Positions 36,055 to 47,960 of a stretch of DNA of 64,000 bases are shown in pieces. The DNA is from Cryptomeria japonica (taxonomy: Eukaryota > Streptophyta > Pinopsida > Cupressales > Cupressaceae): contig NC_081412.1 of the NCBI RefSeq assembly GCF_030272615.1, positions 105,842,296 through 105,906,295 on the forward strand, given 5' to 3'. Made by a program: the position numbers and the translations under genes. Below the pieces are notes generated by a model. It did not search any database. It was given only the letters and a program-made list of their open reading frames with translations, and had not been told where the DNA came from. Numbering within the stretch: position 1 is the first letter of the stretch; every line of letters starts with the position of its first letter.

Positions 36055-37420
36055 TTCTATTGATCTGACGGCCTACGTTGATTTGCGACCAAAAAGTGCT
36101 CGAAAGTTAGCTTCTGCGAAGTAGTGAAAGGCAAAAGTGGACCCGGCATATAGGTTTGGACTGAAGCTAAACACTGATCAAGTTTCATCTGATTGGACGG
36201 ACGGCGTGGTTTCGTGAGATCAAGTTGAACGTGTTTTAACATTCGCGAAATGGCGAAAGGTTTTGGTGGGTCCCCGCGAAAAGCAATCTTCTTTGGGTTA
36301 AAGAATGATCGGGTTGGAAAGAGATCAACGGCTTGCGTTGATTCACGATCAGGAGATGCATGAGTTCTACCTTCAGCGAAGTAGCAAAAAGGTGGCGGGT
36401 CCCGCTGAAGGTGGCAGTGAATGTGGTAGGTCCAGATGGCAATGTTAAAGCGATGACGAGGTGCTTAGTTGGTGGTCTGCAGTGGGCCCGAGCACGGTTG
36501 CCATAGAAAGGAGTAAAAAATGAGCAAGTTGTTTTGATCTAACGACACACGTGAATTCGCAAAGAGAAGATGCTAGCCAGTTAACCTTCATGAAGTGGCG
36601 AAAAGCCTGGTGGGCCTGAGGGATAGGCAAGGCATGAAGCTAAAAGTAGATCAGGTCTGTTTTGATCTAACGGTTCTTGTAGTTTCATGGCTACAAGCCA
36701 AACAAAGAATAATGTTCGCGAAGTCGCAAAAGACAAGTGGGATCACACGGAGGCATGATGTGGCATAATAGCTACCGCTTTTGCAGAGCTTGATAGTGAT
36801 GTGTCAGGTAACACGTGGCTTTAAAAGTGGTTGAGCGCCCGCCCAGGTGCAACCGACAGTTATGTGGGAATAATAAAGATAGCACGTGGCAAATCAAAGG
36901 TGGAACCCAGAGTAGTTTCCAAGGCTAATGACCGACTACCATGTGGCTTTTTTCAACCGAAGAACATGTGGGGTAACTAATTCCCAGATAAAAGGCCAAC
37001 TTAAAAGGCATTCATCTTGAGTTTGATCCAATGCTTCTCGTTGTTTCGTGGCCCGAAGATGCCCGCAACTTAACTTCAAGAAATGGCAAAAAACCGTTAG
37101 CTGTCAAGATGAAGCGGTTAGTAAGTAAAATTGATCGTCCTAGTTGGAGTTAAAGGCCGGGTGATTTGAGTTTGATCTAACGCTTGGCACGACCTCGTGA
37201 AGGAAAAGTGAATGAATGTTAAAGTCCATGAAGTGGCAAAAAGGAGGTAGGGCCCGACACTAAAGCAAAGAGATCAACGGAGATAAAAGCGATGTAAGTC
37301 CTCGTGATCTAAAGGCCAGCGTTGTTTCGTGAAAGAAAAGAGCACAGGTTTTATGTTCTATGAAATAGAAAAAGAGAGAAATAGAATTGAGACAGAGAAA
37401 TTATGATCCATTGGAGCCCG
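36055..37420 (+). repeat. Diverged tandem repeat array in the G2 5' LTR (putative U3)
   Basis: Units open with a GATCTAACGG-like motif, seen near 36061, 36189, 36322, 36536, 36663, 37024, 37173 and 37306. This is followed by a GTTTCGTGA-like segment, then TTCGCGAA-TGGCGAAA, then GGTGGGTCCC. Spacing is about 100-200 bp (360 bp once). Conserved palindromic cores (TTCGCGAA) ahead of the long frame suggest protein-binding or promoter elements; that role is inferred. Confidence 0.75.
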
Positions 37421-37714
37421 TTTTGAATTAAATTTGGCGAATTCAATTCTGAAAAGAAACCGAAGCATGCGGAGTTAATTTCCAAAAAACTTAAATGCCA
37501 ACTTGTCCTGTTGAGTCCGCATCAACTTGATTGCTAAATATTTTTTCATCGAATTTTGTTGCAGAGCGAATTGTTGCAGGGCGATTTTCTTCAAGCGAAT
37601 AATCAAGTTATCTATGCTTTCTTGATATCTCTTGGTTTGTTCTCAAATACTGATGTGTGAATTACTTCATTGGAGGTCTATGTTAGCTTCTAAAGGTATA
37701 ATTGTTTGACTAGA

Positions 37715-40700
37715 ATGGCACCCAAAAGAGAGTTAACAGGGAAGGTGAATTACTAGGACCGAAATATCCGTGATGATTTTTTAGAACAATTAACCATGTC
37801 CACCAACATTGGGGATAAGGCCAAAGAGCTAGTACTGAAGAACCCTCGTCTAAAAATTGGAGATGGCCTCTATGATAAGGGTAATTGGTTGAGGGACCCT
37901 GAAATAGGATTGTCAGGCTTAGGACTAGTCAAAGTCAATTTTGGGCAGAGGAATTCACCAACTCCTTTGAATGGCATATGGGAACAAGATGTAGGAAAGC
38001 TTGTGGTCCCAGGTGTTTTTATGGATGTAGATCTGTTAGCCCTGATTGCACAAAATTATGACCCTGTGGCAAGATGCATCAGGAACATAAAGGGATCAGT
38101 CTTGATTGAGATAAATGAAGATGAATTTAGGAAAGTGTTTAAACTCAATGAGTCCTCCAATTTGTTAGAGCCTATTGACTTTGAGTCACTAGCCCAGGTG
38201 TACAACACTCAAAGGGATCATCTTAGAAGTTGCCCATTGAAAGAACTCTTTGTAAAGATAGGGGGGTTAACAGTTGTATGCCCCAGCACAATGGAACCAT
38301 TCTCTCTCAACTTATTTACTCTAAGAGCTAAGGGCATGTATCGGATGTTATGCCAGATCTTTGGAGAGGATGCTAAAAAGAATATGCCAACCCATTATAT
38401 GTTAATGATTGCACAAATTCTAAACACCCCTCCCTAGTTGTAACATTTGATTATGCCTCATACCTTGCTGATGCAATTCATAAAGGGCTAGTAGGAATCA
38501 AGAATGGTAAGGTGGATAGGCCATTTGGATGGTATTCCATGTTAATGCACATGTTCTTGTTCAAAGGTGCTGATTATTTTTCAAAAGAAATGGACCTGAT
38601 CAAGATAAAGGATAAAGAGGAGATCCTAGTGCAATTGTGGAGTACTATTCTATCTTGGGATAGAGAGGATGCAAGTTATCTAAAATTTGATAGATACTTT
38701 ACATCTAAAATTAGGATTCTTCTATGCAGAGAAAACCCTAGAATTCCTAAGGCTCTTTTGGATTTTACCAGACCAAAGGAGTTTGCAGAGGATATCAAGA
38801 TATTTTACAATTAGGGCGACATATATTTGTACCCTGTGTCTACTATTTTTAGAGTGTTTGGATTTAGAGGCACCCCCTATTTACTACCCTATCAGGTCCC
38901 ATTGAAGATAGGGATTGCAGAAGTCCTGAGACAAATTGGGGGAGTACAAGAAGCAAAGCTAACCAATAGAGGTAAAGGGACTATTTTCCCAACTATTACC
39001 ATGGCTCGCCATTTTGTGATCACTAAAGGCAGATGGAAATTTTTTGAAGAATTCTTCAAGCCATATAGCTTGTCTACTATAGTGTCAAGATGTGCATATC
39101 CCAAGGATTTTTTAAATGGCATGTTCAGAAAAAGAGCAGTGTGCAGAGGTAGGCCACATTAATTTCAGTTCCCAGAAGATTTGATTAGAAATGAGTTTAG
39201 CCTAGATGAGCAGGAATTGAGGAAGGAGAAGTGGGTTGCATATAAGAAAGCCCTTGCTTTTATACATCAATTTGACACTAGCTATGATCCTCCCTCTAGC
39301 TTCAACCCATTTGAGGAGAAAATAAAGTTCCTGATTCTTTATTTTGAAGACCTCATGCAGACTTTAAAAAAAAGAGGGAGGCCATAATGCAAAATGATCC
39401 TGATAAGGCTAAGATGGTATTGGCTAATCCTGCCTTTGCTAGAGATATCCCACCTGGTGACTATGTAATGCACAAAAGGTCAAAGTACACTGTGATGATG
39501 CCAGTGACATGTGAGCCTTCCACCTCAAAAGGGAAGAGGAAAATTGAAGATGTCATTGACATTTAGGATTCCCCTAAGAGGTAAAAAGTGGGAAAGGAAA
39601 TTGAAACTGAGTAAACTCAATATTCTCCATCTCAGTCTCCTATCCACATTGGAGATGAACAAGTTGTGGCTGAACAATTATTGCAGCTAGGGAGTCTTGG
39701 TGACATTGCCTATACCTATGAGGAGACCTAAGAGGGGAAGCTCGAAGAGCCACCTACTGCTGAAATGGATTTGATTGATGGTGAGTTAAAGGGCCAAGAA
39801 ATGGACCTTACTGTTAAGAAAGCTAGTGAAGAATTCCTAGCTAATAGCAATTTGGTCACATCAGAAGCCTTTATACAGTTTGTATAGAAGAAAAACATGG
39901 AGCAATTCAGAGTCAGATGTGAATAGAGGAAAAATGAATAGCCTCTCAAAAATACAACTCAGGTAGAAGAAGAAATAAAGCAAGAAATGATGGAAGAATT
40001 CAAAAAAATCACCCCTAAGAAAAAAAGTGAGATGGTAACAAAGGCTGGTGTGTTGATTCTCCTTGAATGGGATATAGCCGATGCCTTAGTGCTTGATGCA
40101 GTGAGGAAAGAAACAAAGCCTATGGAAGGAGTGACATTCAGCAAGGATAATGTTGCTCTTGTCATGTGGTCCCTAAAAATATATGAAAATAGAAAGAAAA
40201 GGGATACCTCAAATTCTAGCCTCTTAGGAGGCATGATAGTCAAAAGAGTACACAGGGGTAGTGGAAGTTGCTAGCACAGTACTAGAGACAACAAAATTTA
40301 GTGTGGTAGTAGCAGAGAAAGAGGTACAAGAAAAGGCTAATCTCCAACTGAAGTTGTAGACTATTTTAAAAGCTTACAATGATGCTAAAGAAGGAGTAGC
40401 CAATAGAGACAACATAATTGCTAGACTCCAAAGTCAATTGGCAAGTCAACATCATTTAGGTGAATCTTCTACACTCATGATAGCCTCCTCTCAAGAAAGG
40501 CCCCCTCCTACTAGTCCCATCATTGAATACCCCCCTTCACCTATGCCTTCTAGTTCCCAATTACCTGAAAATGTCCAACATGAGTTGGAAAAGTTGAAGA
40601 AAGCTCAAACCTTGTATGCAAACAAATATGAGGAGAAGGTAAAAGCCACCATTTTGAAGTTTGTGGACTCAGTCAAAACCTCCAATGTGTACACAAATAT

Positions 40701-41340
40701 GAAGAGGATTCTTGAGATTTTGATCGAATTCAAAGAAGAAGAAGCTACTTTGGAACCAATCCTGAATAAGTGGGTACCTAGAGGTAAGGAGCTAGAGCTC
40801 ATGTGTTCCTCCCATGCGGATGCAGAAGAGAATGACAATATTAGGTCCACATGTGAGTTTATAAAAGAGATGAATATTCTTTCATTGGAAGGAATAGGTA
40901 TAAAAAGAAAAGGCCAACTTTATAGAAAAGAATATTCAGATCATAAATTTGAAATATTTCCGGGAGGTTTCATTGGTCCTGTTCAGCTAAAGGAAGAGAA
41001 GACTTGGTCAAACGAGGATGACCACAATTTGTCCCTAAGGATGAATCAGATTATTAGTACTGATGACACATCCTTATTTGTCCAAACAATTGAGGAAAAT
41101 GAAAAAGTGAAATCTCATTATGGTTTCATAGAAACAGAGATTGGGCATGTACGAGTCACTTGGAAGCGGCTAGAAGATATGAAACAGAAGGTTGCTAGTT
41201 TTACTTGGCCTAGTGATGATGTGTATCAGGAGTGGAAAGATATGTATATGGGTCAGAAAGAAGATGCTCGGGAGCAGTTACAAGAGGGTGCAACGGAATA
41301 ACAAGTAGAAGAAGCCACAGATGCTTAAAAGGACCTATAA
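37715..41340 (+). pseudogene. LTR-encoded long frame of G2, left copy (function unknown)
   Basis: ATG 37715 (MAPKRELTGKVNY-stop) or, in the same frame, ATG 37796 (MSTNIGDKAKELVLKNPRLK). The N-terminal half is globular-looking, with ARCIRNIKGSVLIEINEDEF and HYMLMIAQIL. The middle holds a bipartite basic stretch KGKRKIEDVIDI-stop-DSPKR, nuclear-signal-like. The C-terminal third is Lys/Glu-rich and probably coiled coil (ELEKLKKAQTLYANKYEEKV). Against the right copy this one has three frame changes: near 38418, a homopolymer slip near 39367, and a 4-nt loss near 40245. It also has about ten stops, several where the right copy has CAG, CAA or TGG. I do not recognise the family; it is not gag or pol. 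Confidence 0.8.
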
Positions 41341-42257
41341 CCACTTCTTGGAAAAGGTTGTTGTTTGTAACAAACTTTCTTTTGAAAGGTCGGAAGCTTG
41401 TATGCATCCATGATATTATAAATGGATACCAGGACCTTCTAAAAAATGATCGCAAGAATTTGTAAGAAAACTCTGCAGAAATATATCTAGGATTTTCTAG
41501 TCTTATGGAGAATACTCTGAGTTCTGTAATATTTTCTTAGAATTAATATCAAATATACAGACTATCAACTTTCGAGCCTAAATTTTGTGTTGTCTTTTGG
41601 TCTACTTGCAAATATTTTCTATTTTCAAATATGAGTAATCTAGGGTTATTCATTTGAGGATTGGATTGTAAGGTAGTCTTAATAGAGGTGTTTCTTAGCT
41701 TTTCTCTCTAGGAGGGAAATTAAATATGCATGAAGCATTTCTATCAGTGAATTCTTTGTGGGAGCTTTTTGAATTTGATGAATGTAGTCTAGTTTCATAA
41801 GGATAAATTCTTATGTATGTCAGGCATATGTGGGGTTTTATAGAAGCCGAGGTGATGGGATGTGTAGAGATATTTGATTGTGGGAGTATTGTTTTAACTT
41901 TAGATGACTCTGTGGCCTGGATAAGGCACTGGTATCAATTGTGGTTATCTTTTACATATCTTGTAGGTCAATACTGAACATGATTATAAGCTTTCTTTCT
42001 TTGTTTCAGTTAGTTTTGAGGTGATAGGATTCATTGGTTTTTGAACTGGTTTACTATGGATCTATCTTTTAAAAGTGTGAAGTCAATTCACATAAGGTAT
42101 ACCCGCCTGAACTTTGGATAAGTTTGAAGTGTAGAAGGTTGTAAAACCTTGTCATATGTTGCTCTGAAGTTTCCTTCTCTTTGATCTCTCTTCTACAGAC
42201 AAAGTTTATCATTTTATTATAAGGGTTTTTAAGGGGAATCAGATTTTGAGAACAACA
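41341..42257 (+). other. Non-coding 3' part of the G2 5' LTR
   Basis: Follows the long frame and runs to the LTR end. No frame or domain. It should contain the downstream LTR functions (poly(A) region, U5), but no specific signal could be assigned. Confidence 0.6.
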
Positions 42258-42261
42258 AAAG

Positions 42262-42279
42262 TGGCGACTCTGCTAGGGA
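42262..42279 (+). other. Primer binding site of G2
   Basis: TGGCGACTCTGCTAGGGA begins 4 nt after the LTR end. This TGGCGAC type, not the iMet type, is used by Tat/Ogre-like elements (from memory, tRNA-Arg). A second near-copy, TGGCGACTCTGTTAG, lies at 42452-42466. Confidence 0.85.
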
Positions 42280-42514
42280 GAGTCATACTATGAATCCAGA
42301 TGTTAATTGCTGCTTCAATAAAATATCGGTGTTGTCTTGATATATTCATTTAAAAAAAAAGAGTTGCACGATATTTGATATGTGATGCTGGTCTAAGGAT
42401 TTGCAATATTTTGTTCAAAGCGTGTTTTCATATTTCCCATAGATCTGTGGGTGGCGACTCTGTTAGTTCAACCAGAACTTAAAATAAGAGAATTCTTAAA
42501 AGGAAACAAGCATA

Positions 42515-44649
42515 ATGCAAGGAGGAAAGAACACTAGGTCCTTCATGAAGAAACATCCTCGTGAAATGTTGCAGGAGGGATTACCTGAATAGTCACGAAG
42601 AGGTCAAAAAAGATCAGTACAATAGTAACCATCAATTGTTGCATGGGTGCAGAAAAGTAACAATACTAGTAAGGTATCTGATAGACCTGTATATGCAAAG
42701 TCTAATTCTTCTTCCCGAGAATCTGAACATGATGTTTTAGGATTTCATTCTGGATTATTTGGAAATATAGATGATGTTGAAGTTTTAAATCAAGAGTTAT
42801 CTCATGTTAGCTTTTCTAGAAAAGATAGAAGTAGTTCCAATGTAGTCAGACACTCTATGCCTAGAACAGTTGATGGAAACATCAACTTGATTGATATAGA
42901 CCAAGTTAACGTATCTAACTCTGAGGAGATCTTCCCTGATGAAGATGAAGTGTCCCAAGAAATAGAAGACCTAAATAGAAAGGTCCATCACTTAATCTCC
43001 TTAAGAGCACAAAAGGAAGAAAATAGGGAGAGAGAAGTCAAAGAAAAACTGATGGAAAGAGATAGGCTTCTAAGGCAGATTGTTGATCTTGAATTGTTAG
43101 CCCAAGAAAAGGAAAAAAGTGATGATGGAGGTCCTGTGATTAGGGAAATTCTAGTCCCCAAAGCCAAACCAGTGTATAAGTCAGTAATCCAACCAAGTAA
43201 GGAGGTTTTTAGTTACCCACAACCTATTAGAAATGAGGTTGATAAAGGAAAACAAAAGTGCATGGAAGGTGGGTCAGGAACAAAGACTACGGTGGAGATC
43301 TCCCATAGACTATCAGCACATGAGAGGGAGATGGAAAGAATGAGGAAGGAGAAAGAAGATCTACAAATGGAGTTAGAAAAGGCTGAGTTAGAGGTAGATA
43401 ACCAGGAAGTTAAAAGAAAAAATGGTTATTTCAAAGCTCCCCCTATCATTTTCCCATCAGAGGATCTCAATAAGCCTATTCCTCAGCAAGTTTCTCTCCC
43501 CCATGTTAAAATTCATCCCACTTTGCCTATCAATACAACAATAGTCAGTCAAGCCCCTGTAATTAACCAGAATAATCAAATCTCTTAGACTCAAATCCCT
43601 ACTATGAGAATGAACATGGGTAATAACAATGTTGCTAACCATTTCCAAAGGAGACCCATCAATTTAGAGCAATACAGGCAGTTATTCTTTGATGGAATCC
43701 TAAGATATCCCAACCATGTTCCTACTGAGTTAAGAGATATGCTCCCTAAATTTACTAGAAATAATGCAATTAGTGCGAAGGAGCATTTAAAATCCTTTAG
43801 TGACTTGATAAATGATTATGAGATAGTTGATGAAGATGTCATAATGAAGTTATTTGTCCAGTCCCTAATAGATGATGCAAGAGATTGGTTTAGAGGTCTC
43901 CCTATTAATAGCATTGGGTCTTGGGAAGATTTCAAGAATTGTTTTCAAGAGCAATATGGTGACAAAACAAATGTGAGTTTCATGTTAAATGAAGTCAATA
44001 ATATTAGAAAATCTGATAATGAGATGGTCACCGATTTCAATGCTAGATTTCAGAAAGCCATGCATAGGTTGTATCAGGTGATGAGACTAGATGATAACAT
44101 GTGCCTAAACACTTATTATAATGCATTTGATTCCAAAATGGCTTACATTTTAAGGGATAAGAATCCACATAGCCTAAGAGATGCTTTTAGTATTGCTATC
44201 AATGTGGAGAGCAATAGGAAAGCATCCGAAAAATTAGGGAGAAGAACTGATGGTAGGCTATGGCAGGAAACAAAACAGCAACCAAACAAAGTTGCTAAGG
44301 AGGAAGATAAGATAGAAAAGTTAGTCACTGCTACGAAGGATCTAACTACCAAGGTAAATAAAAATGATAAGCCTCACTATAATTGGCAAGATAGACCTCC
44401 CAGATTGCATGATGTGCCTTATAATACCGACTAGAAGGATGGTAAACCTCAGAATGACAAACCTAAGAATGCTCAGAGCCAAGACACCCCTGATCCCTTA
44501 AAAGGAAAAAATGTTCACAATATAGATAACACTCCCTATTGTATTGCTTGTGATGGGCCACATTCTCCTCATCAGTGTGCAGTAGCTCAAGCCCTTGAAG
44601 AATCCTTAAGGCAAGAGGCTGAGCCTGATATTAATATGTTTGAACCATA
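42515..44649 (+). pseudogene. gag: G2 gag
   Basis: In frame from ATG 42515 (MQGGKNTRSFMKKHPREML) with early stops near 42590 and 42625; long open stretches at 42647-43588 and 43604-44434. A coiled-coil region (HLISLRAQKEENREREVKEK; AHEREMERMRKEKEDLQMEL) precedes the capsid-like part LRYPNHVPTELRDMLPKFT...AKEHLKSFSDLINDY, DDARDWFRGLPINSIGSWEDF and VNNIRKSDNEMVTDFNARF. The knuckle YCIACDGPHSPHQC at about 44537-44578 is CX2CX3HX4C, the form I associate with Athila-type elements. A frame change near 44648 leads into protease. Confidence 0.88.
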
Positions 44650-45857
44650 GTAGAAATTGATGAGGAATCAGTACAAAGTGAATTTAGTGATATGTTGGAC
44701 AATAAAAGGACTTTTCAAGGACAACTAACACTTGATTGGCATCCTACTCTAAATGTGGTAACCATTGAAGATGAAGAAGTTCATCTTAGAAGACCTAGTG
44801 AGGAAGAAGTGAAAAATCTCACCAAGCCTGCTATAGCTAAGTCAAAGCACAATTATAACCTAAGGAGCACCAAAAGGGATAGTGATTAGGGTGAACCTGG
44901 TTCTATGTTTATAAAAGAGGTTCTTCAGAAAAAGTCAACAAGTAGTGCTACTACCCCTCAGATGGGTCAAGAAAAGAAAGATCAAATTAAAGATGTACCC
45001 AAGAGTACAGATGATAACAATACAAATGATACACAAGGAGCTACCTCAACAATGAAGGCAAGTCAGTCTAAGGCAGAAAGAGTTAAAGCTAATGCTGAGT
45101 TGAGAAACAATTCCATATTTGACATGGCCCAGGCTCTTACACAAATGAAGGTTACTATCCCACTAATAGAGTTACTGAAAATAAAAGAACATAGAGAAGC
45201 TGCCTTGTCTTTGTTTTCTAATATATCTGACAGTAACACAGTACTACCCACCAGTGCAGCTAAAAATGGAAAGGATCAGGAGTTCCAAACCCCAAAGGCC
45301 TATGTTGGAACAACTATTACTCAAGAGCCTTCACAGGTAGATCCTTTTTATGTCACTTTGTTAGTAAACAACCGATTGATAAAAAATTGTATGATAGATT
45401 CAGGTGCAGCTACTAATGTAATGCCTTATGGTGTCATGAAAGAATTAGGATTATCAGTGACTATAGTATATGGAAAATGCTATGCTATGGATAATAGGGA
45501 AGTGCCTATGATAGGTACAATGAGAGATGTTGAAGTAAAGATAGCAGCATTCCTTGAAGCGACCTATAAGATGGATGTTATTGTCACTGACACTAAGCCT
45601 CATTATGGCATGTTATTATCCAGGCAGTGGGCGGCAGCAGTAGGCAGAAATGTCCAATTAGATCTATCTTATGCTACCATCCCAATCAATGGGAATCAAG
45701 TCCAACTATATAGAGAACCATGTGCTCCTAGAGTGATTGAAAATGTTGATCCTAGCATGCTCAATTGTATGATTGATGTGGATCTTGATAACTTTAGAGT
45801 GCAACCAATTTTACCTCAGTTAAAGAATACTGACTCCATTGTGATTGAATTAGAATC
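44650..45857 (+). pseudogene. pro: G2 aspartic protease
   Basis: Frame from about 44650 (TIVEIDEESVQSEFSDMLDNKRTF) with one TAG near 44887. The retropepsin site is VDPFYVTLLVNNRLIKNCMIDSGAATNVMPYGVMKELGL (45340-45456, DSGA intact). MDVIVTDTKPHYGMLLSRQWAAAVGRNVQLDLSYATIPI is the C-terminal half with the Tat/Athila-type 'LLGRPWL' region as LLSRQWA. It appears catalytically complete at the motif level, inside an otherwise damaged polyprotein. Confidence 0.88.
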
Positions 45858-46265
45858 ACAACATGGTCTATGGCAAATGTATTTTGATGGAGCTTGCTCC
45901 AAAGACGGCTCTGGAGCAGGAGTTTCTTTGTAGCCCCATCAGGTATAACTTTTAAATATTCCTTTCTATTAGCCTTTCAGTGCACAAATAACACTGCAGA
46001 ATATGAAGCTCTATTATTGGGGCTTGAAGTTGCAAAGAGGCATCAGATACAACTGTTGAAAGTTATAGGAGATTCAGAATTGGTTGTCTCTCAAGTAAGA
46101 TCCAAATATGCATCAAAAAATGATAGATTAAAAAGGTATAAGCATGCAATTTGGGATATCATTGAGCATTTTAGTGCTTTTTCTATTAATTAGATAGAGA
46201 GATCCAAGAATATCATGGAAGACTTTTTAGCCAATGTTGCATTGAAAACCAATGATGCAACACTA
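45858..46265 (+). pseudogene. G2 extra RNase H (archaeal-type) upstream of RT
   Basis: WQMYFDGACSKDGSGAGV (first Asp), NNTAEYEALLLGLEVAKRHQIQ (Glu), LKVIGDSELVVSQVRSKYASKNDRL (Asp), then NIMEDFLANVA (last Asp). This is the pattern of the second, archaeal-like RNase H (aRNH) known in Tat elements. A one-nucleotide shift near 45930 and a TAG near 46192 break it. It lies between protease and RT, whereas the familiar Tat arrangement, as I know it, has it between the RT-linked RNase H and integrase. Confidence 0.85.
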
Positions 46266-47960
46266 ACCGACATATCCACTATGGAAATAAAATCTAGGCC
46301 TGCCATCCCTGATAATGTGTATAATTGGCAAGTTTTTGCCGATGATGAAGATATTCTTAGGTTCATACAATGCATTGATGATTATGACAGACAAAAGATT
46401 GACTGCAATACATTATTAGAGGTGGTTGACAACAAAGAGGCAGTATTTGGTAATGACTTCGTTCAGTTGGAAACAAATGAGATACTGAAAGGGTTGGTAG
46501 AGATTGAGCGCATGTTCAGCTATAATGACAATCACCTGCACCAGCAATCTACTACCAAGTTAGGAGAATTAGAGGAAGTAAAATTGGGGATAGAATTATC
46601 CCCTAAGTTGGTATACATTGGAAAAAACTTGCCTCCTCATGTCAGAACTAATCTTATTAAGTTATTGAAGAGATATAAGCATGTGTTTGCTTGGTCATAT
46701 GAAGACCTAAAGGTGTATAGACAAGACCTTTTTCAGCATGAAGTTCCTTTACTTCTAGATGCTAAGCCTTTCAGACAAAAGCAGAGACCTATTAATCCCC
46801 TGCTAGAAACCAAGATACAGTAAGAATTGACTAAGCTAAGAGAAGGGGGGATTATTAAACCTATAAGACATTCTTCATTCAAATTTGGTCCCGGTTAGAA
46901 AGAAGAATGGAGACATAAGATTGTGTGTCGATTTTAGAAATCTAAATGTTGCTTCCCTGAAGGATAATTATTCTTCTCCCAATATGGAAGCCATACTGTA
47001 GAGAGTAACTGGTTGTGATCTTTTGTCAATAATGGACGGTTTCTCAGGGTACAACCAAGTGCTAGTGAAGGAATCTGAGCAATTCAAGACTGCTTTCACC
47101 ACCCCATGGGGAACATATGTTTATGTAAGGATGCCATTTGGATTAAAAAATGTTGGAGCTACATTTCAGAGAGCAATGAATGTAGCCTTCAAAGAATTTA
47201 TCAACATCATCATGGTTGTGTACCAAGATGATTTAACATGTTTCTCTAAAAGGGCTGATGACCACTGTGGACATTTGGAAAAGGTGTTCAATACGGCTTT
47301 GGAATATGGTGTGTCATTAAACCCCAAGAAATGTCATTTTGCTGTTATTGAAGGGAAGTTTCTGGGGCATATTGTCTCCAAGGAAGGGGTAAGGATAGAC
47401 CCTAAAAGAATTGAAGCAATAAACAATGTGCCTGAACCAAAAAGTGTTAAAGGTATTCAATCTTTTTTAGGGAAAGTTAATTTTGTTAGAAGATCCATTG
47501 CAAACTTTGCAGAGGTGGTAAAGCCCATTGTTAGATTACTCAAGAAGGATACAAAATTTTGTTGGGATCAAGAAGCTTCAAAATATTTTGCTAAGATTAA
47601 AAGAGCTATTCAGGAAGCACCTGTGTTGAAATCCCCAGATTATAGTAAGCCTTTTTCTTTGTTCTTTTTTGCTTCATATCATACAGTAGCTGTAGTGTTG
47701 TTGCAAAAGAACAATGAGGGACATGAACATCCCATAGATTTCTATAGCAAGTCTTTACAAGCACTAGAATTAAAGTATGAGATCATGGAAAAATAGGCAT
47801 ATGCTTTGGTTAAAGTTGTCAAGGCTTTTAGGCCATATCTTGTAAATGCATAAGTAGTTGCTTATGTTCCACATGCTACAGTCAAGGACATCTTATCCCA
47901 ATCTGAAGTCATAGGCAAAAGGTCAGATGGATTAACAGAATCCAAGAATTTGACTTGGAA
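46266..47960 (+). pseudogene. pol: G2 reverse transcriptase and RT-linked RNase H
   Basis: The pre-RT region carries VRTNLIKLLKRYKHVFAWSYEDLK. The RT thumb-finger region around 46820-46960 is shifted. RT continues with SIMDGFSGYNQVLVKESEQFKTAF, TPWGTYVYVRMPFGLKNVGATFQRAMN, the catalytic VYQDDLTCFSKR (YQDD, an uncommon variant) at about 47218-47253, and FLGHIVSKEGVRIDP. RNase H follows: FCWDQEASKYFAKIKRAI, HPIDFYSKSLQALELKYEIMEK, then a TAG (47794) and AYALVKVVKAFRPYLV. A frame change before 47955 links to RWINRIQEFDLEIKITKL. Confidence 0.9.

Larger units (their letters stand above)
35740..42257 (+). repeat. 5' LTR of G2
   Basis: Starts TGTTATCACTG and ends GAGAACAACA just before the primer site. 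Three zones: an upstream 2-kb non-coding zone with the diverged repeat array; the long frame (37715-41340); and a 0.9-kb tail. It aligns with 49477-56018 throughout, with scattered substitutions and small indels. Confidence 0.95.

Noticed and set aside
37796-41301. The long frame as an independent host gene
   Set aside because: An equivalent frame is in the other LTR of G2 inside the same perfect target duplication, so it belongs to the element.
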